A stretch of 64,000 nucleotides of DNA from Herbaspirillum robiniae (GCF_002213415.1 NZ_NJGU01000004.1:1-64000), one strand, 5' to 3'. Counted from the stretch's first letter, positions 6,482 through 15,397 are shown. Notes: generated by a model from the sequence alone, not told the origin. Numbers and translations are program-made.

Positions 6482-7987
6482 TCAGTCGATCGGCTGGCGG
6501 CGTTCCAGCCCGGGCGTGTTGGCGTAGTACTGGCGCTTGGCTTCGTACATCAGCGCATCGGCGCGCTGCACCACGTGTTCCAGGCGCTCGCCCGGTTCGG
6601 CGGTGGCCGCGCCCATCGACAGGCTCAGCGTGACGCCCGAGTAGTACTGGTTGTTGACGTCGATGAGTTTCTGGATCTGCTCGATCAGCAGCAGGCAGCC
6701 GCGCTCGTCGGTGGCCGGCAGCAGGATGGCGAATTCGTCGCCGCCGGTGCGCGCCACGCTGCACGGCCGCTCGACCGCCTTGGCCAGCACTTCGCCGACG
6801 CGGCGCAGCAGGGCGTCGCCGGCGGCATGGCCGAGCTCGTCGTTGACTTCCTTCAGGCCGTTCAGGTCGGCCACGATCACGCTGATCGGGAACGGACCCT
6901 TGCGCTCCAGGCGGTTGAGTTCGTCCACCATGTAAGCGCGGTTGTGCAGCTTGGTCAGCTCGTCGTGCTTGCCGAGGAACTCGAGGTAGGCCTCGGCCTT
7001 CTTGCGCGCGGTGATGTCGGTCAGCGCCACCAGCACCAGGCCCCAGCTGTCTTCGTAGCCGGGGAAGACCGAGAACTGCAGGTGTACGTGCAACTGCTCG
7101 CCGTTGAGCGAGTAGTTCACCACCTCGCGCTGGTGGAACAGGTTGCCGTTCCACAGCTCGATCAGCTGTTCGTTGAAGTGATGGCGCATGTCGTCGCGGA
7201 ACACGTCCGACAGGCGCGACAGCAGCGTCGCCTTGTCCGGCGCGCCGAACATCGACAGCGTCTGCAGGTTGACGTCGATCACGCGGATCTCCTGCATGCA
7301 GCGCTCGACGAACTCGGGATGCACGTCGGTGAAGGTGCGGAAGTCGGTGATGCCGATGCGGTGCAGGTCGTCGAACAGGCGCTTGACCTGGCTGAAGTCT
7401 TCCACCCACAGCGAGATCGGCGAATATTCGAACAGGCCGCGCGCGTAGTTTTCGCTGCGCGAGAGCTTCTTGCGCGCGGTCTCGCGTTCGGTGACGTTCT
7501 CGATGGCCAGCAGGATGTAGTCCCAGCTTTCTTCGCTGCCGGGCATGATGCGGCCGGAGAGCTGGATGTCCAGGCGCTTGCCGCCCAGCGTGTAGTTGAC
7601 CGTGTAGCTGGAGAAGTTCAGGCGGCCTTCCCACAGCTGCACCATCTCATCGATGAAGGTCTCGATCATGTCGTCGCGGAAGACCTTGTCGAGATTGGCG
7701 ACCAGGTGCTCCAGGTCGCGCGCCTCATACCATTCCAGCGTGCGCCGGTTGACGTCCACCACCCGGATCTGGCGCGCGCAGGCATGCGCGCGGGCATGAT
7801 CTTCCAATAGCCAGCCGCGCAGGTCGCTGACGCCCTGGGCGCGCCATTGGCTGAACAGTTGCTTGAGGCCGCTGTAGTCTTCTTTCCAGAGGGAGACCGG
7901 CGTGAGGTCGAAGGTTTCCTTTTCCGACAAGGCGAGGATCTTGGCGGGCGAGGCGGGCATGCTGCCGGAGGGATGGTCGTTCTGCAT
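6482..7987 (-). CDS. Diguanylate cyclase with two tandem PAS-like domains
   Basis: The 501-residue protein probably makes the second messenger cyclic di-GMP. Two related PAS-type sensor units occupy about residues 26-170 and 187-330; both contain (V/I)SLW.ED(Y/F)S, (Q/E)IRV(V/I)DVN and VFRDDM, showing internal duplication. The GGDEF domain follows (about 335-495) with an intact active-site motif GGDEF at 415-419 and DLNGLKEVND for metal and guanine contacts. The product-inhibition I-site (RxxD, five residues before GGDEF) is absent; the residues there are ERPC. No membrane segment or signal peptide is present, so it is a soluble sensor. No EAL domain is present. Confidence 0.9.
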   Translation of the reverse strand: MQNDHPSGSMPASPAKILALSEKETFDLTPVSLWKEDYSGLKQLFSQWRAQGVSDLRGWLLEDHARAHACARQIRVVDVNRRTLEWYEARDLEHLVANLDKVFRDDMIETFIDEMVQLWEGRLNFSSYTVNYTLGGKRLDIQLSGRIMPGSEESWDYILLAIENVTERETARKKLSRSENYARGLFEYSPISLWVEDFSQVKRLFDDLHRIGITDFRTFTDVHPEFVERCMQEIRVIDVNLQTLSMFGAPDKATLLSRLSDVFRDDMRHHFNEQLIELWNGNLFHQREVVNYSLNGEQLHVHLQFSVFPGYEDSWGLVLVALTDITARKKAEAYLEFLGKHDELTKLHNRAYMVDELNRLERKGPFPISVIVADLNGLKEVNDELGHAAGDALLRRVGEVLAKAVERPCSVARTGGDEFAILLPATDERGCLLLIEQIQKLIDVNNQYYSGVTLSLSMGAATAEPGERLEHVVQRADALMYEAKRQYYANTPGLERRQPID

Positions 7988-8170
7988 AACACTTCATCGT
8001 GGAGGGATGAGGAAGTGTAATGGTTTTACGGAAACATCTGCACATCTTCCAATATTGTTTCGAAGAATTTGTGCGGTTTTGTTGACGGGAAGCAGGAATT
8101 TACCGAACTTGACGACCGCAAAGCCCGGGCCGCCGGTTCGGTTTTTCATCTGCCCCCCGTTTCCGGTGAC

Positions 8171-8551
8171 TCAGTGGCGCGCCGCCGACACCCGCCATCC
8201 CCGCCATCCCCGCCATCCCCGCATCAGCAGCCGCGCCAGCGAGCCGAGCGAGCGCTGCCAGCCCGGCGGCACCGGCTTCATGCACAGGACTTCGCCGCCC
8301 TGCGGGGCATGGATTTCCACCCAGCCGCCGTGTTCCAGCGCGATCGCCTGCCCGTCGCCGAGCTCGTTGCGGCGGCTGACCAGTTGCGACAGCAGCCATT
8401 GTGGGGCTTCCGTGACGCGCACCGCGGCGCCGTTGCAGACCAGTTGGCTGCCGCCGGCCAGCCAGACCTGCATGGTCTGGCCGCGCGCCAGGCGGATCGT
8501 CTGCGCGGCGGGCTGGAGTTCGGGAAGGGGCGCTTGCCATGGGCTTTGCAT
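8171..8551 (-). CDS. DUF2917 domain protein
   Basis: A small protein of 126 residues whose first 95 residues look like the cupin-like DUF2917 family: AQTIRLARGQTMQVWLAGG, WLLSQLVSRRNELGDGQAIAL and HGGWVEIHAPQGGEVLCM. Its function is unknown. The C-terminus carries three Gly-Trp-Arg repeats encoded by a perfect 9-bp tandem repeat. It is divergent from, and shares its 170-bp promoter region with, the MocR-type regulator at 8726. I recall DUF2917 genes lying next to such regulators in Burkholderiales, so the regulator may control it. Confidence 0.72.
   Translation of the reverse strand: MQSPWQAPLPELQPAAQTIRLARGQTMQVWLAGGSQLVCNGAAVRVTEAPQWLLSQLVSRRNELGDGQAIALEHGGWVEIHAPQGGEVLCMKPVPPGWQRSLGSLARLLMRGWRGWRGWRVSAARH
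8193..8219 (-). repeat. Three perfect 9-bp tandem repeats inside the DUF2917 gene
   Basis: CGCCATCCC occurs three times in tandem; on the coding strand it encodes Gly-Trp-Arg three times. The unit is a multiple of three, so copy-number changes would keep the frame. Confidence 0.85.
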
Positions 8552-8632
8552 GAGGTTTCTCCGTCTGTTGGGTACGCTTGCAGTCTAGGGATGGCGGCAA
8601 AAGTGCAACAGGCACAGGAAAAATCGGGCTGC

Positions 8633-8700
8633 ATCGTAACAGCCGGCAGTTTTTGAATCTGTTATCGTTTCTTTTCGAATACTCTGTATCTGTTCTGGTT
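8633..8700. promoter_or_regulatory. Divergent control region of DUF2917 / mocR-type genes
   Basis: ATCTGTT occurs at 8657-8663 and again at 8688-8694, about three helical turns apart. The reverse-oriented core TAACAG lies at 8637-8642. Direct repeats of this sort are typical binding sites of MocR-family regulators, often acting on their own divergent promoter. Assignment is by position and repetition only. Confidence 0.35.
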
Positions 8701-8725
8701 TTTGCCCCCAGAACATGATGCTGTT

Positions 8726-10255
8726 ATGGATACCAGCCTGCTCATTTCCGACGCCCCCGATGTCACCCGAGCCCGTCCTGCGCCGACGGCCGTTCCTCCC
8801 GTCGCGCCCGAACAGGAGCGCATGCCCTTGTATCGCCGCCTGGCCGAGCACTACCAGGGCGCGATCCAGGCCGGCACCCTGGTGGCCGGCGACCGCATGC
8901 CGTCGGTGCGCGACCTGATGCGCCAGCACCAGGTCAGCCTCTCGACCGCCTTGCAGACGCTGCGCCATATGGAGGAGGGCGGCTGGCTGGAGGCGCGGCC
9001 GCGGTCCGGCTATTTCGTGCGCCAGCCGCGCCGCTCGGCGATCCGGCCGGTGCAGGAGCCCAAGAGCCTGATCGCGATCGACCCCGCGCAATATGTCGGC
9101 ATCCATGAAAAGGTCTCCAAGTACATCGCCCAGCGCCAGGCCAGCGCGCCGGCCATCGACCTGTCGGGCATGACCTGCGCGCCCGAGTTGTACGCGGTCG
9201 ATACGCTCAAGCAGGCCGCCATGCGCGCCCTGCGCGACCGGCCCGAGCTGCTCACCAGCGCCATGCCGCACAACGGCAACCACACCTTCCGGCAGGCGGT
9301 CGCACGCCGCGCGCTCAATGCCGGCATGCGCATCGACGCCGACGAGGTGGTCGTCACGCACGGCTGCATCGAGGCGCTGAACCTGGCGCTGCGCGCGGTG
9401 GCAGGCCCCGGCGACACCATCGCGGTGGAGTCGCCGACCTATTTCGGCCTGCTGCAGGCGCTGGAAAACCTGGGCATGAAGGCGCTGGAGATCCCCACCA
9501 GCCCGCACACCGGCATCTCGTCGGAGGCGCTGGAGCTGGCGGTGCGCACCTACGGCAACATCAAGGCCGTGGTGGTGGTGCCCAACCTGCAGAATCCGCT
9601 GGGCTGCATCATGCCCGACGCCAGCAAGGACAAGCTGGTGCGCCTGTGCGAGGAACTGCGCCTGCCGCTGATCGAGGATGATGCCTATACCGAGCTGGCC
9701 GACGGCAACGCGCCGCCATCCTCGCTCAAGAGCCGCGACCGCAGCGGCAACGTGATCTATTGCGCGTCGCTCAACAAGGTGCTGGCGCCCGGCATGCGCC
9801 TGGGCTGGATGAACGGCGGCCGCTGGCACGAGCGCGTGAAGATGCTCAAGTTCACCCATACCCGCGCCAACGAGGAGTGGACCCAGGTCACCGCCGCCGA
9901 TTTCATCGCCAGTCCCGGCTACGACCGCCACCTGCGCCGCCTGCGCCAGTTGCTCAAGGAGCAGCGCGAGCGGATGGCCGAATCGATCGCCGCCTACTTC
10001 CCCGAGGGCACGCGCCTGAACGTGCCCAACGGCGGCGTCGGCATGTGGGTGGAACTGCCGGCGCAGATCTGCTCCCAGCAACTGTTCGAGCTGGCGCTGG
10101 CCGAGGGCGTGGGGGTGTCGCCCGGCGCCATCTTCTCCAACTCCAACCGTTACGGCCATTTCCTGCGCATCTGCTGCGGCCACCCGTTCACGCGCGAGCT
10201 GGACCAGGCGCTGCGCCAGCTGGGGCGCATCGGCCATATGCTGGCGGCGGGCTGA
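8726..10255 (+). CDS. MocR-family regulator (GntR winged helix plus aminotransferase-like domain)
   Basis: This 509-residue protein has a GntR winged helix (about residues 35-100: MPLYRRLAEHYQGAIQAG, RMPSVRDLMRQH) fused to a fold-type I PLP aminotransferase domain (about 140-509). The PLP lysine lies in CASLNKVLAPGMRLGW, and the PNLQNPLG and EDDAYTEL motifs also fit. Such proteins are transcription factors that sense PLP or an amino compound, as PdxR, GabR and TauR do. The effector here is not evident. I start at ATG 8726; an in-frame TTG eight codons earlier is less likely. A strong terminator follows. Confidence 0.88.
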   Translation: MDTSLLISDAPDVTRARPAPTAVPPVAPEQERMPLYRRLAEHYQGAIQAGTLVAGDRMPSVRDLMRQHQVSLSTALQTLRHMEEGGWLEARPRSGYFVRQPRRSAIRPVQEPKSLIAIDPAQYVGIHEKVSKYIAQRQASAPAIDLSGMTCAPELYAVDTLKQAAMRALRDRPELLTSAMPHNGNHTFRQAVARRALNAGMRIDADEVVVTHGCIEALNLALRAVAGPGDTIAVESPTYFGLLQALENLGMKALEIPTSPHTGISSEALELAVRTYGNIKAVVVVPNLQNPLGCIMPDASKDKLVRLCEELRLPLIEDDAYTELADGNAPPSSLKSRDRSGNVIYCASLNKVLAPGMRLGWMNGGRWHERVKMLKFTHTRANEEWTQVTAADFIASPGYDRHLRRLRQLLKEQRERMAESIAAYFPEGTRLNVPNGGVGMWVELPAQICSQQLFELALAEGVGVSPGAIFSNSNRYGHFLRICCGHPFTRELDQALRQLGRIGHMLAAG

Positions 10256-10280
10256 GCTGCCGCCGTCTCCCTGCCGTCCA

Positions 10281-10303
10281 GGCCGCCCGCGGGCGGCCTT
10301 TTT
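10281..10303 (+). terminator. Rho-independent terminator after the MocR-type gene
   Basis: GGCCGCCC / GGGCGGCC form an 8-bp stem with a GC loop, followed by TTTTT. Confidence 0.88.
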
Positions 10304-10545
10304 CATGTGCGGCGCCCGGGGGCAACACGCCTTGATGCGGGATTGCCTTGGCTTACCTGCGATGACGCCCGTTTGACGCAACTTTGGGCATGGATTCGAA
10401 AGAATCAGGCATTGTCCCGATGCCAAATCTCGCTAACACTGGTAAAGACAATGTAAAGAAGCTGTACACTAGCAGCGCTGTTGCGGGCCCATGCGCCGGC
10501 AAGGCATGCGGCATCGGACACGCTTCTTCGGATCGGGACTACGCT

Positions 10546-11904
10546 ATGCAATCGCCTCAACCCCTTCAATCGCCCACGGACGACAACACGACGCAGCTTG
10601 CGCAATTGCAGCAGGCCATCGACGCCCACATGGCAGGCCGGCTGGATGAAGCCGCCGCCATCTATGAGGCGGTGCTGGAAGACGACCCGATCCAGCCGGT
10701 CGCGCTTCATTACTACGGCATCTGGCTGCACCAGGCCGGGCACCACGACGAGGCGGTGGAGAAGCTGATGCTCTCCTGCGCCCTGGAGTCCGACAATGCC
10801 GGCTGGCAGAACGACCTGGGCAACGTGCTGTTCGCGCTGGGCCGGATGGAAGACGCCGAACAGGCTTACGCCGACGCGCTGGCCATCACGCCGCAAGACC
10901 ACACGATCTGGAACAACCTCGGCGCGACGCAACTGCAATTGCAGAAGACGGCCGAGGCCACCGACGCCTTCAGGCGCGCGCTGGACATCGACGCCGACTT
11001 CGTCCCGGCCCTGCTGCACCTGGGCAGCATCTTCGACGCCGCCGGCGACAAGATGCAGGCATCCCATTACCAGTGCCGCGCCTACGTGCTGCCGCCGCTG
11101 GAGGGCAAATCCAAGGAGATGCTGGGCATCTCCTTCTACTTCCTGGGGCGCCTGCCGGAGGCGGCCGAGGCTTACCGCGCCTGGCTGGCCGAGGAGCCCG
11201 ACAATCCGGTCGCGGCCCACATGCTGGCCGCCTGCTCGCAGGCCGACGTGCCTGAGCGCGCGTCCGACCGCTATATCGAATTCCACTTCGACCGCTACGC
11301 CGACACCTTCGAATCCAACCTGCTGGAGAGCCTGGGCTACCGCGGCCCGCGCCTGATCGGCGAAGGGCTGGGCCTGGTGGCGCAGCCGGCGCGCCAGTTC
11401 GAGGCGATCGACATCGGCTGCGGCACCGGCCTGTGCGGCCATTACATGGCGCCGTTCTCGCACCGAATCACCGGCGTCGACCTGGCCGCCAAGATGCTGG
11501 CCAAGGCGGCCGCCACCGGTCACTACGGACAGCTGGAAAAAGCCGAGATCGGCGACTATCTGTCGCGCAATCCCTCGTCCTGCGACCTGGTCACGGCGGC
11601 CGACACGATGATCTATTTCGGCGACCTGGCCGGCGTGTTTCGCAACGTCGCCGGCGCCTTGCGCCGGGACGGCTATTTCATCTTCACGGTAGAGGCGGTG
11701 ACGCCGCAGGATGCTGCGCCTTCAGGCTTTTGCCTGCACGCCAGCGGCCGCTACCGGCACAGCCGCGACTATGTGCATCTGCACCTGAAGAACAATGGAA
11801 TGGAAGTGGTGCACGACAGCGAGCAGGTGCTGCGCGAGGAGATCCGCCAGTCGGTGGCGGGGATGCTGTTCGTGGCCAGGCGGACGGAGCAGGCCGCCGC
11901 CTAG
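10546..11904 (+). CDS. TPR-repeat protein fused to a SAM-dependent methyltransferase
   Basis: The 452-residue product has about five tetratricopeptide repeats (about residues 15-215, for example LGNVLFALGRMEDAEQAYADAL and LGATQLQLQKTAEATDAFRRAL) followed by a class I methyltransferase domain. SAM motif I AIDIGCGTGLCG is at about 287-298, then VDLAAKMLAKA and CDLVTAADTMIYFGDL. The substrate is unknown; the TPR part suggests recognition of a protein or peptide. I chose ATG 10546 (MQSPQPLQ); the frame is open to 10384 but the extra 54 residues look non-coding and Cys-rich. No clear ribosome binding site is visible, so the start is uncertain. It appears to be monocistronic. Confidence 0.8.
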   Translation: MQSPQPLQSPTDDNTTQLAQLQQAIDAHMAGRLDEAAAIYEAVLEDDPIQPVALHYYGIWLHQAGHHDEAVEKLMLSCALESDNAGWQNDLGNVLFALGRMEDAEQAYADALAITPQDHTIWNNLGATQLQLQKTAEATDAFRRALDIDADFVPALLHLGSIFDAAGDKMQASHYQCRAYVLPPLEGKSKEMLGISFYFLGRLPEAAEAYRAWLAEEPDNPVAAHMLAACSQADVPERASDRYIEFHFDRYADTFESNLLESLGYRGPRLIGEGLGLVAQPARQFEAIDIGCGTGLCGHYMAPFSHRITGVDLAAKMLAKAAATGHYGQLEKAEIGDYLSRNPSSCDLVTAADTMIYFGDLAGVFRNVAGALRRDGYFIFTVEAVTPQDAAPSGFCLHASGRYRHSRDYVHLHLKNNGMEVVHDSEQVLREEIRQSVAGMLFVARRTEQAAA

Positions 11905-11950
11905 TGCGGCGCGGGCCTGTCCGTTGTCAGTGCAGTGAAATTGCAGTGAA

Positions 11951-12871
11951 TCAGGCCGCCTTCAGGGCGGCTTCGACTTTCTGGCGGGTGGGAATAGGTT
12001 CGACCGCGCCGTAGCCGGTGGTCGACAGCGCCGCCGCCACATTGGCGTAGCGCGCGGCGGCAAAGGGATCGCGTCCCGCCACCAGTTCGGCCACGAAGGC
12101 GCCGCCGAAGCAGTCGCCGGCGCCGGTGGCGTCCAGCGCCTCGACCGGGTAGGGCGCCACCATGCGGCGCTCTTCAGGCGTGGCGACGTAGCAGCCTTCG
12201 CGGCCCAGCTTGAAGGCCACCAGCTTGACGCCGTAGGACAGCAGCAGGTCGACGATGGCGTCGCGGTCTTCCAGGCCGGTCAGCATCGACACGTCTTCCC
12301 AGCTGGGCAGGCAGATGTCGCACAGCTTGAAAGCCTCGGTCATCTTCTCGCGGGCCCGCTCCAGCGGCCACAGGCGCAGCCGCAGGTTGGTGTCCAGCGA
12401 GGTCAGCACGCCATGCTTGCGGGCATGCGCCATGGCCGCCAGGCCGGCATCGCATGCGCTTTCGCTGATGGCCAGGCTGATGCCCGACAGGTGCAGCACG
12501 CGGGCCTGTTCGATGGCGGCCAGCGGCAGCTGCTGCGGCGTATAGCGGCTGGCCGCGGAGCCGGCGCGCAGATAGTGGAAATGATGGCCGGCGTCGTCGT
12601 GGGTGACGAAATAGATGCCGGTCGGTGCGCCCGCGGCCACGCCGATGTGTTCGGTGCCAACCTTCTCGGCTTGCCACAGGTCCAGCAGGCTCTTGCCGAA
12701 ATGGTCGTCGCCCACGGCGCTGATATAGGCGCAATCGGCGCCCTGGCGGGCGGCGGCGATGGCGAAGTTGGAGGTGTCGCCGCCGAAACCTTCGAGGTAA
12801 TTGCGCGGCGCCGGGATGCTCTGGTTGAATTCCACCATCGCTTCGCCGTAGGCGAGGATCTTGTTGCTCAT
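11951..12871 (-). CDS. PfkB-family sugar kinase, 2-keto-3-deoxygluconate kinase-like
   Basis: This 306-residue protein has the two ribokinase/PfkB signatures: the substrate-binding GGDTSN (30-35) and the C-terminal anion-hole and catalytic motif DATGAGDCF (247-255) with Asp253 as base. The opening ILAYGEAMVEFNQ and the pattern RAGSAASRYTPQQLP resemble 2-keto-3-deoxygluconate kinases. It lies 96 bases downstream of the D-amino acid deaminase gene on the same strand. This suggests it is the last gene of that operon, though a sugar-acid kinase is unexpected there. A role on a hydroxylated keto acid from D-amino acid breakdown is possible but speculative. Confidence 0.8.
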   Translation of the reverse strand: MSNKILAYGEAMVEFNQSIPAPRNYLEGFGGDTSNFAIAAARQGADCAYISAVGDDHFGKSLLDLWQAEKVGTEHIGVAAGAPTGIYFVTHDDAGHHFHYLRAGSAASRYTPQQLPLAAIEQARVLHLSGISLAISESACDAGLAAMAHARKHGVLTSLDTNLRLRLWPLERAREKMTEAFKLCDICLPSWEDVSMLTGLEDRDAIVDLLLSYGVKLVAFKLGREGCYVATPEERRMVAPYPVEALDATGAGDCFGGAFVAELVAGRDPFAAARYANVAAALSTTGYGAVEPIPTRQKVEAALKAA

Positions 12872-12967
12872 GTTCGTTGCTGTGCGTTCAGGAGGATTGC
12901 CGCGCGCGGCCGCCTGGCCGCATGAAGGAGCAGGGCGGCGGCGCGGCGCGAAAGCTTAACAGGAATG

Positions 12968-14260
12968 TCAGAAGAAGGTCTGGACCACGTCGGTCACGTC
13001 GAACTTGCCGTCCACCACCACCAGATGGCGCCATTTGTCGAAGGTCAGGCAGGGATGCGAGATATCGAAGGCGATCATGTCGCCGACCTTGATATCGTCG
13101 CCGGCGGCGATCTTCAGGTAGGCGTGCTGGTCCATCATGCCGGTCACTTCCCAATGCGCGGGCACGGCCTGCGGCGCGTCGTCGCTGCCCGGGCGGAAGC
13201 GCGAGACCGGCAACGGCAGGCCGGCGTCGAAGGCGGCGTCGCGCTTGCCCAGCGCGATGATGGCCTTGTCGGTTTCCGGGATCGATTGCACGTAGGCCCA
13301 CAGCTGCAAGGCCGGCTGCAGCTGGCTGCGCATGCTGTGCGCCACCGGGTTGCGCACCTGGATCTGCGCTTGCGCGGCGCGGTAGATGCCGACGTCGTGG
13401 GTCAGGTAGCAGCCTGGGCGCAGCACCACGTCCAGCGGCTGGCCGATGTCGGCCTGGGCGAACTCCTCGGCCACCACGTCGTACCAGGCCGAGCCGGCGC
13501 CGGTCAGCACCGCCGGGCCGCGTGCCAGGCGTTTTGCCAGCAGGCCCTGCTGCGCCAGTCCCTTGACGCAGGCGACCGCGCGCTGCAGGAACCTGCGGAT
13601 GTCGACCTCTTCCTTGAGCACGCCTTCATACACTTCCACGCCGGCCAGGGCGATGCTGTCCCAGCGTTTGACGGCATCCAGCACGGCCGCCTGCTGCGCG
13701 TCGTCGCGCACGCCGGTGCGACCGCCCGCCGGACCCAGTTCCAGCAGCACGTTCAGGGTTTGCTTGCGCTCCGAGAAGAAACGGCCGAGCTGGTCGACCA
13801 GGTCCGCCGAGTCGACCAAGCAGAAGAATTCGAACGAAGGGTCGGCCAGCAGCTCCGAGATGATGGCCATGTTGCGCTTGCCCACCAGCTGGTTGGCCAT
13901 GATCACGCGGCGCACGCCATGCTGGTAGCCGGCCAGGGTCTGGTGCGCGGTGGCCAGGGTGATGCCCCAGGCGCCGGTGTCGAGCTGGCGCTTGAACAGC
14001 TTGGGCGCCATGGTGGTCTTGCCATGCGGGGCCAGCTTGACCTTGTACTGGCCGACGAAGCTCTGCATCCATTCGAGATTGTGAGCGAGTTTCTCTTCGT
14101 AGAGAACCGCGGCCGGGAGGCTGATGTCTTCGTTGAGCAGATTCCACTTCACCGCGCCCGCCTGTTGCGGCGCCAGGGGCTGCTCCAGCGGGCCCAGGCC
14201 CTTGTTTACAGGGTCGATGATGCCGGTCTGATAAGCAATTTGGTAGTTTGTATCATTCAT
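12968..14260 (-). CDS. PLP-dependent D-amino acid deaminase (D-serine dehydratase-like)
   Basis: The 430-residue enzyme belongs to the alanine-racemase-fold D-serine dehydratase / D-threonine aldolase group. The PLP lysine is Lys81 in KLAPHGKTTMAP. The C-terminal domain carries the metal-binding pair His402 and Cys404 in DISHPCLTFDKW. Such enzymes remove the amino group of D-amino acids, giving a keto acid and ammonia through an enamine. The neighbours fit: D-aminoacylase to release free D-amino acids, RidA to hydrolyse the enamine or imine, and a permease. The gene is divergent from the rpiR-type regulator across an intergenic region with a perfect inverted repeat. The start MNDTNYQ is the first Met with sensible spacing from that promoter region. 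Confidence 0.87.
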   Translation of the reverse strand: MNDTNYQIAYQTGIIDPVNKGLGPLEQPLAPQQAGAVKWNLLNEDISLPAAVLYEEKLAHNLEWMQSFVGQYKVKLAPHGKTTMAPKLFKRQLDTGAWGITLATAHQTLAGYQHGVRRVIMANQLVGKRNMAIISELLADPSFEFFCLVDSADLVDQLGRFFSERKQTLNVLLELGPAGGRTGVRDDAQQAAVLDAVKRWDSIALAGVEVYEGVLKEEVDIRRFLQRAVACVKGLAQQGLLAKRLARGPAVLTGAGSAWYDVVAEEFAQADIGQPLDVVLRPGCYLTHDVGIYRAAQAQIQVRNPVAHSMRSQLQPALQLWAYVQSIPETDKAIIALGKRDAAFDAGLPLPVSRFRPGSDDAPQAVPAHWEVTGMMDQHAYLKIAAGDDIKVGDMIAFDISHPCLTFDKWRHLVVVDGKFDVTDVVQTFF

Positions 14261-14306
14261 CGCAATTATTCCTGTAAAAATTGGATTGACGTAATAATAC
14301 CCTTGA

Positions 14307-14336
14307 ATTTACTATGTTTGCGCTGTGTTAGTAAAT
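14307..14336. promoter_or_regulatory. Inverted repeat, candidate RpiR operator
   Basis: ATTTACTA (14307-14314) and its exact reverse complement TAGTAAAT (14329-14336) are separated by 14 bases. They lie in the AT-rich gap between the divergent deaminase and rpiR genes. The position suits an operator for the adjacent RpiR regulator; binding is inferred. Confidence 0.5.
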
Positions 14337-14511
14337 AACATAAATTATTTAGGGGAAACCCCGGCGAGCCTCGCGGGGCGTCCCCGGCAGCAGTAAAACG
14401 GCGGGCCGGGTGAGCGCGAGCAGCTTTGATCGCCCGGCCCCGCGAAAGCTCCGGCGCATGCGCCGCAGTCCGATCAATTCGTATTTTTACGCTAAGTCAC
14501 GATCCGACCTC

Positions 14512-15396
14512 ATGGCGCAGACCCTGGACATCGTTTCCCGCATCACCGAGCGCAGCAGCACGCTGCGGCTGGCGGAACAGAAGGTCGCCGAGGCCATCCT
14601 GGGCGACCTGTCGACGGCCGCCAGCGCCAGCATCGGCGAGCTGGCCGCCAAGGCCGGCGTGTCGGTGGCCAGCGTGACGCGCTTTGCCAAGGCCATGGGC
14701 TGCCGCGACGTGCGCGAATTCAAGTTCCTGCTGGCGCAGGCGGTGGCGGTGGGGCAGCGTTTCTTCGACGGCGCCAAGACCGTGCCCTCGGAGCAGCCGC
14801 CCGTGCTGGCCGACCTGGTCTACAACGACATCCATGCAGTGCTCGAGCTCAACCGCGCCATGTTGAACCCCGACATGCTGATGAACGCGGCCGCCTTGCT
14901 GCGCGACGCGCGCATGATCTACTGCTTCGGCATGGGCGGCGGCTCGACCATGATGTCGGACGAGGCGCGCTACCGGCTGGTGCGGCTGGGCCGCCCGGTG
15001 GCGACCTACCACGATGCCATCCTGCAGAAGATGGTGGCCGCCACGCTGGACAAGAACGACGTGCTGCTGGTGTTCTCCGCCACCGGCAGCGTGCCCGAGC
15101 TGCTGGCCAACTGCGAGGTGGCGCGCGAATACGGCGTCAAGGTGATCGCCATCACCGCGCTCGGCTCGCCGCTGGCGAAGATGGCCGACGTGCTGCTGCC
15201 GATCAAGACGCTGGAGACCGACCTGATTTTCAAACCGTCATCATCCCGCTACGCGATGATGGTGACGCTCGACATGCTGGTGCTGGAGCTGGCCTTGCTG
15301 CAGAAGGAAAGCAGCCAGGAACGCCTGCGCCGGCTGAAATACGTGCTCGACACGCATCGCGGCGGAGGCGATCGCCACCAGCCGCTGGGAGACTGA
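14512..15396 (+). CDS. RpiR-family transcriptional regulator (HTH plus SIS domain)
   Basis: The protein (294 residues from ATG 14512) has the RpiR N-terminal helix-turn-helix (LRLAEQKVAEAILGDL, SIGELAAKAGVSVASVTRFAKAMG). A SIS sugar-isomerase-like sensor domain follows from about residue 120 (YCFGMGGGSTMMSDEARYRLVRLG, DVLLVFSATGSVPELL). RpiR regulators usually sense phosphorylated sugars or related metabolites; here the ligand is probably an intermediate of the neighbouring catabolic genes. The frame is open upstream to a GTG at 14410 and an ATG at 14458; the start is uncertain because no clear ribosome binding site is seen. The D-aminoacylase gene begins 2 bases after the stop, so they are cotranscribed. 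Confidence 0.88.
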   Translation: MAQTLDIVSRITERSSTLRLAEQKVAEAILGDLSTAASASIGELAAKAGVSVASVTRFAKAMGCRDVREFKFLLAQAVAVGQRFFDGAKTVPSEQPPVLADLVYNDIHAVLELNRAMLNPDMLMNAAALLRDARMIYCFGMGGGSTMMSDEARYRLVRLGRPVATYHDAILQKMVAATLDKNDVLLVFSATGSVPELLANCEVAREYGVKVIAITALGSPLAKMADVLLPIKTLETDLIFKPSSSRYAMMVTLDMLVLELALLQKESSQERLRRLKYVLDTHRGGGDRHQPLGD

Positions 15397-15397
15397 C

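Noticed and set aside
5691..6527. Plus-strand frame opposite the hydrolase gene
   Set aside because: The minus strand reads a clear alpha/beta hydrolase; the plus translation is Arg/Ala-rich shadow sequence.
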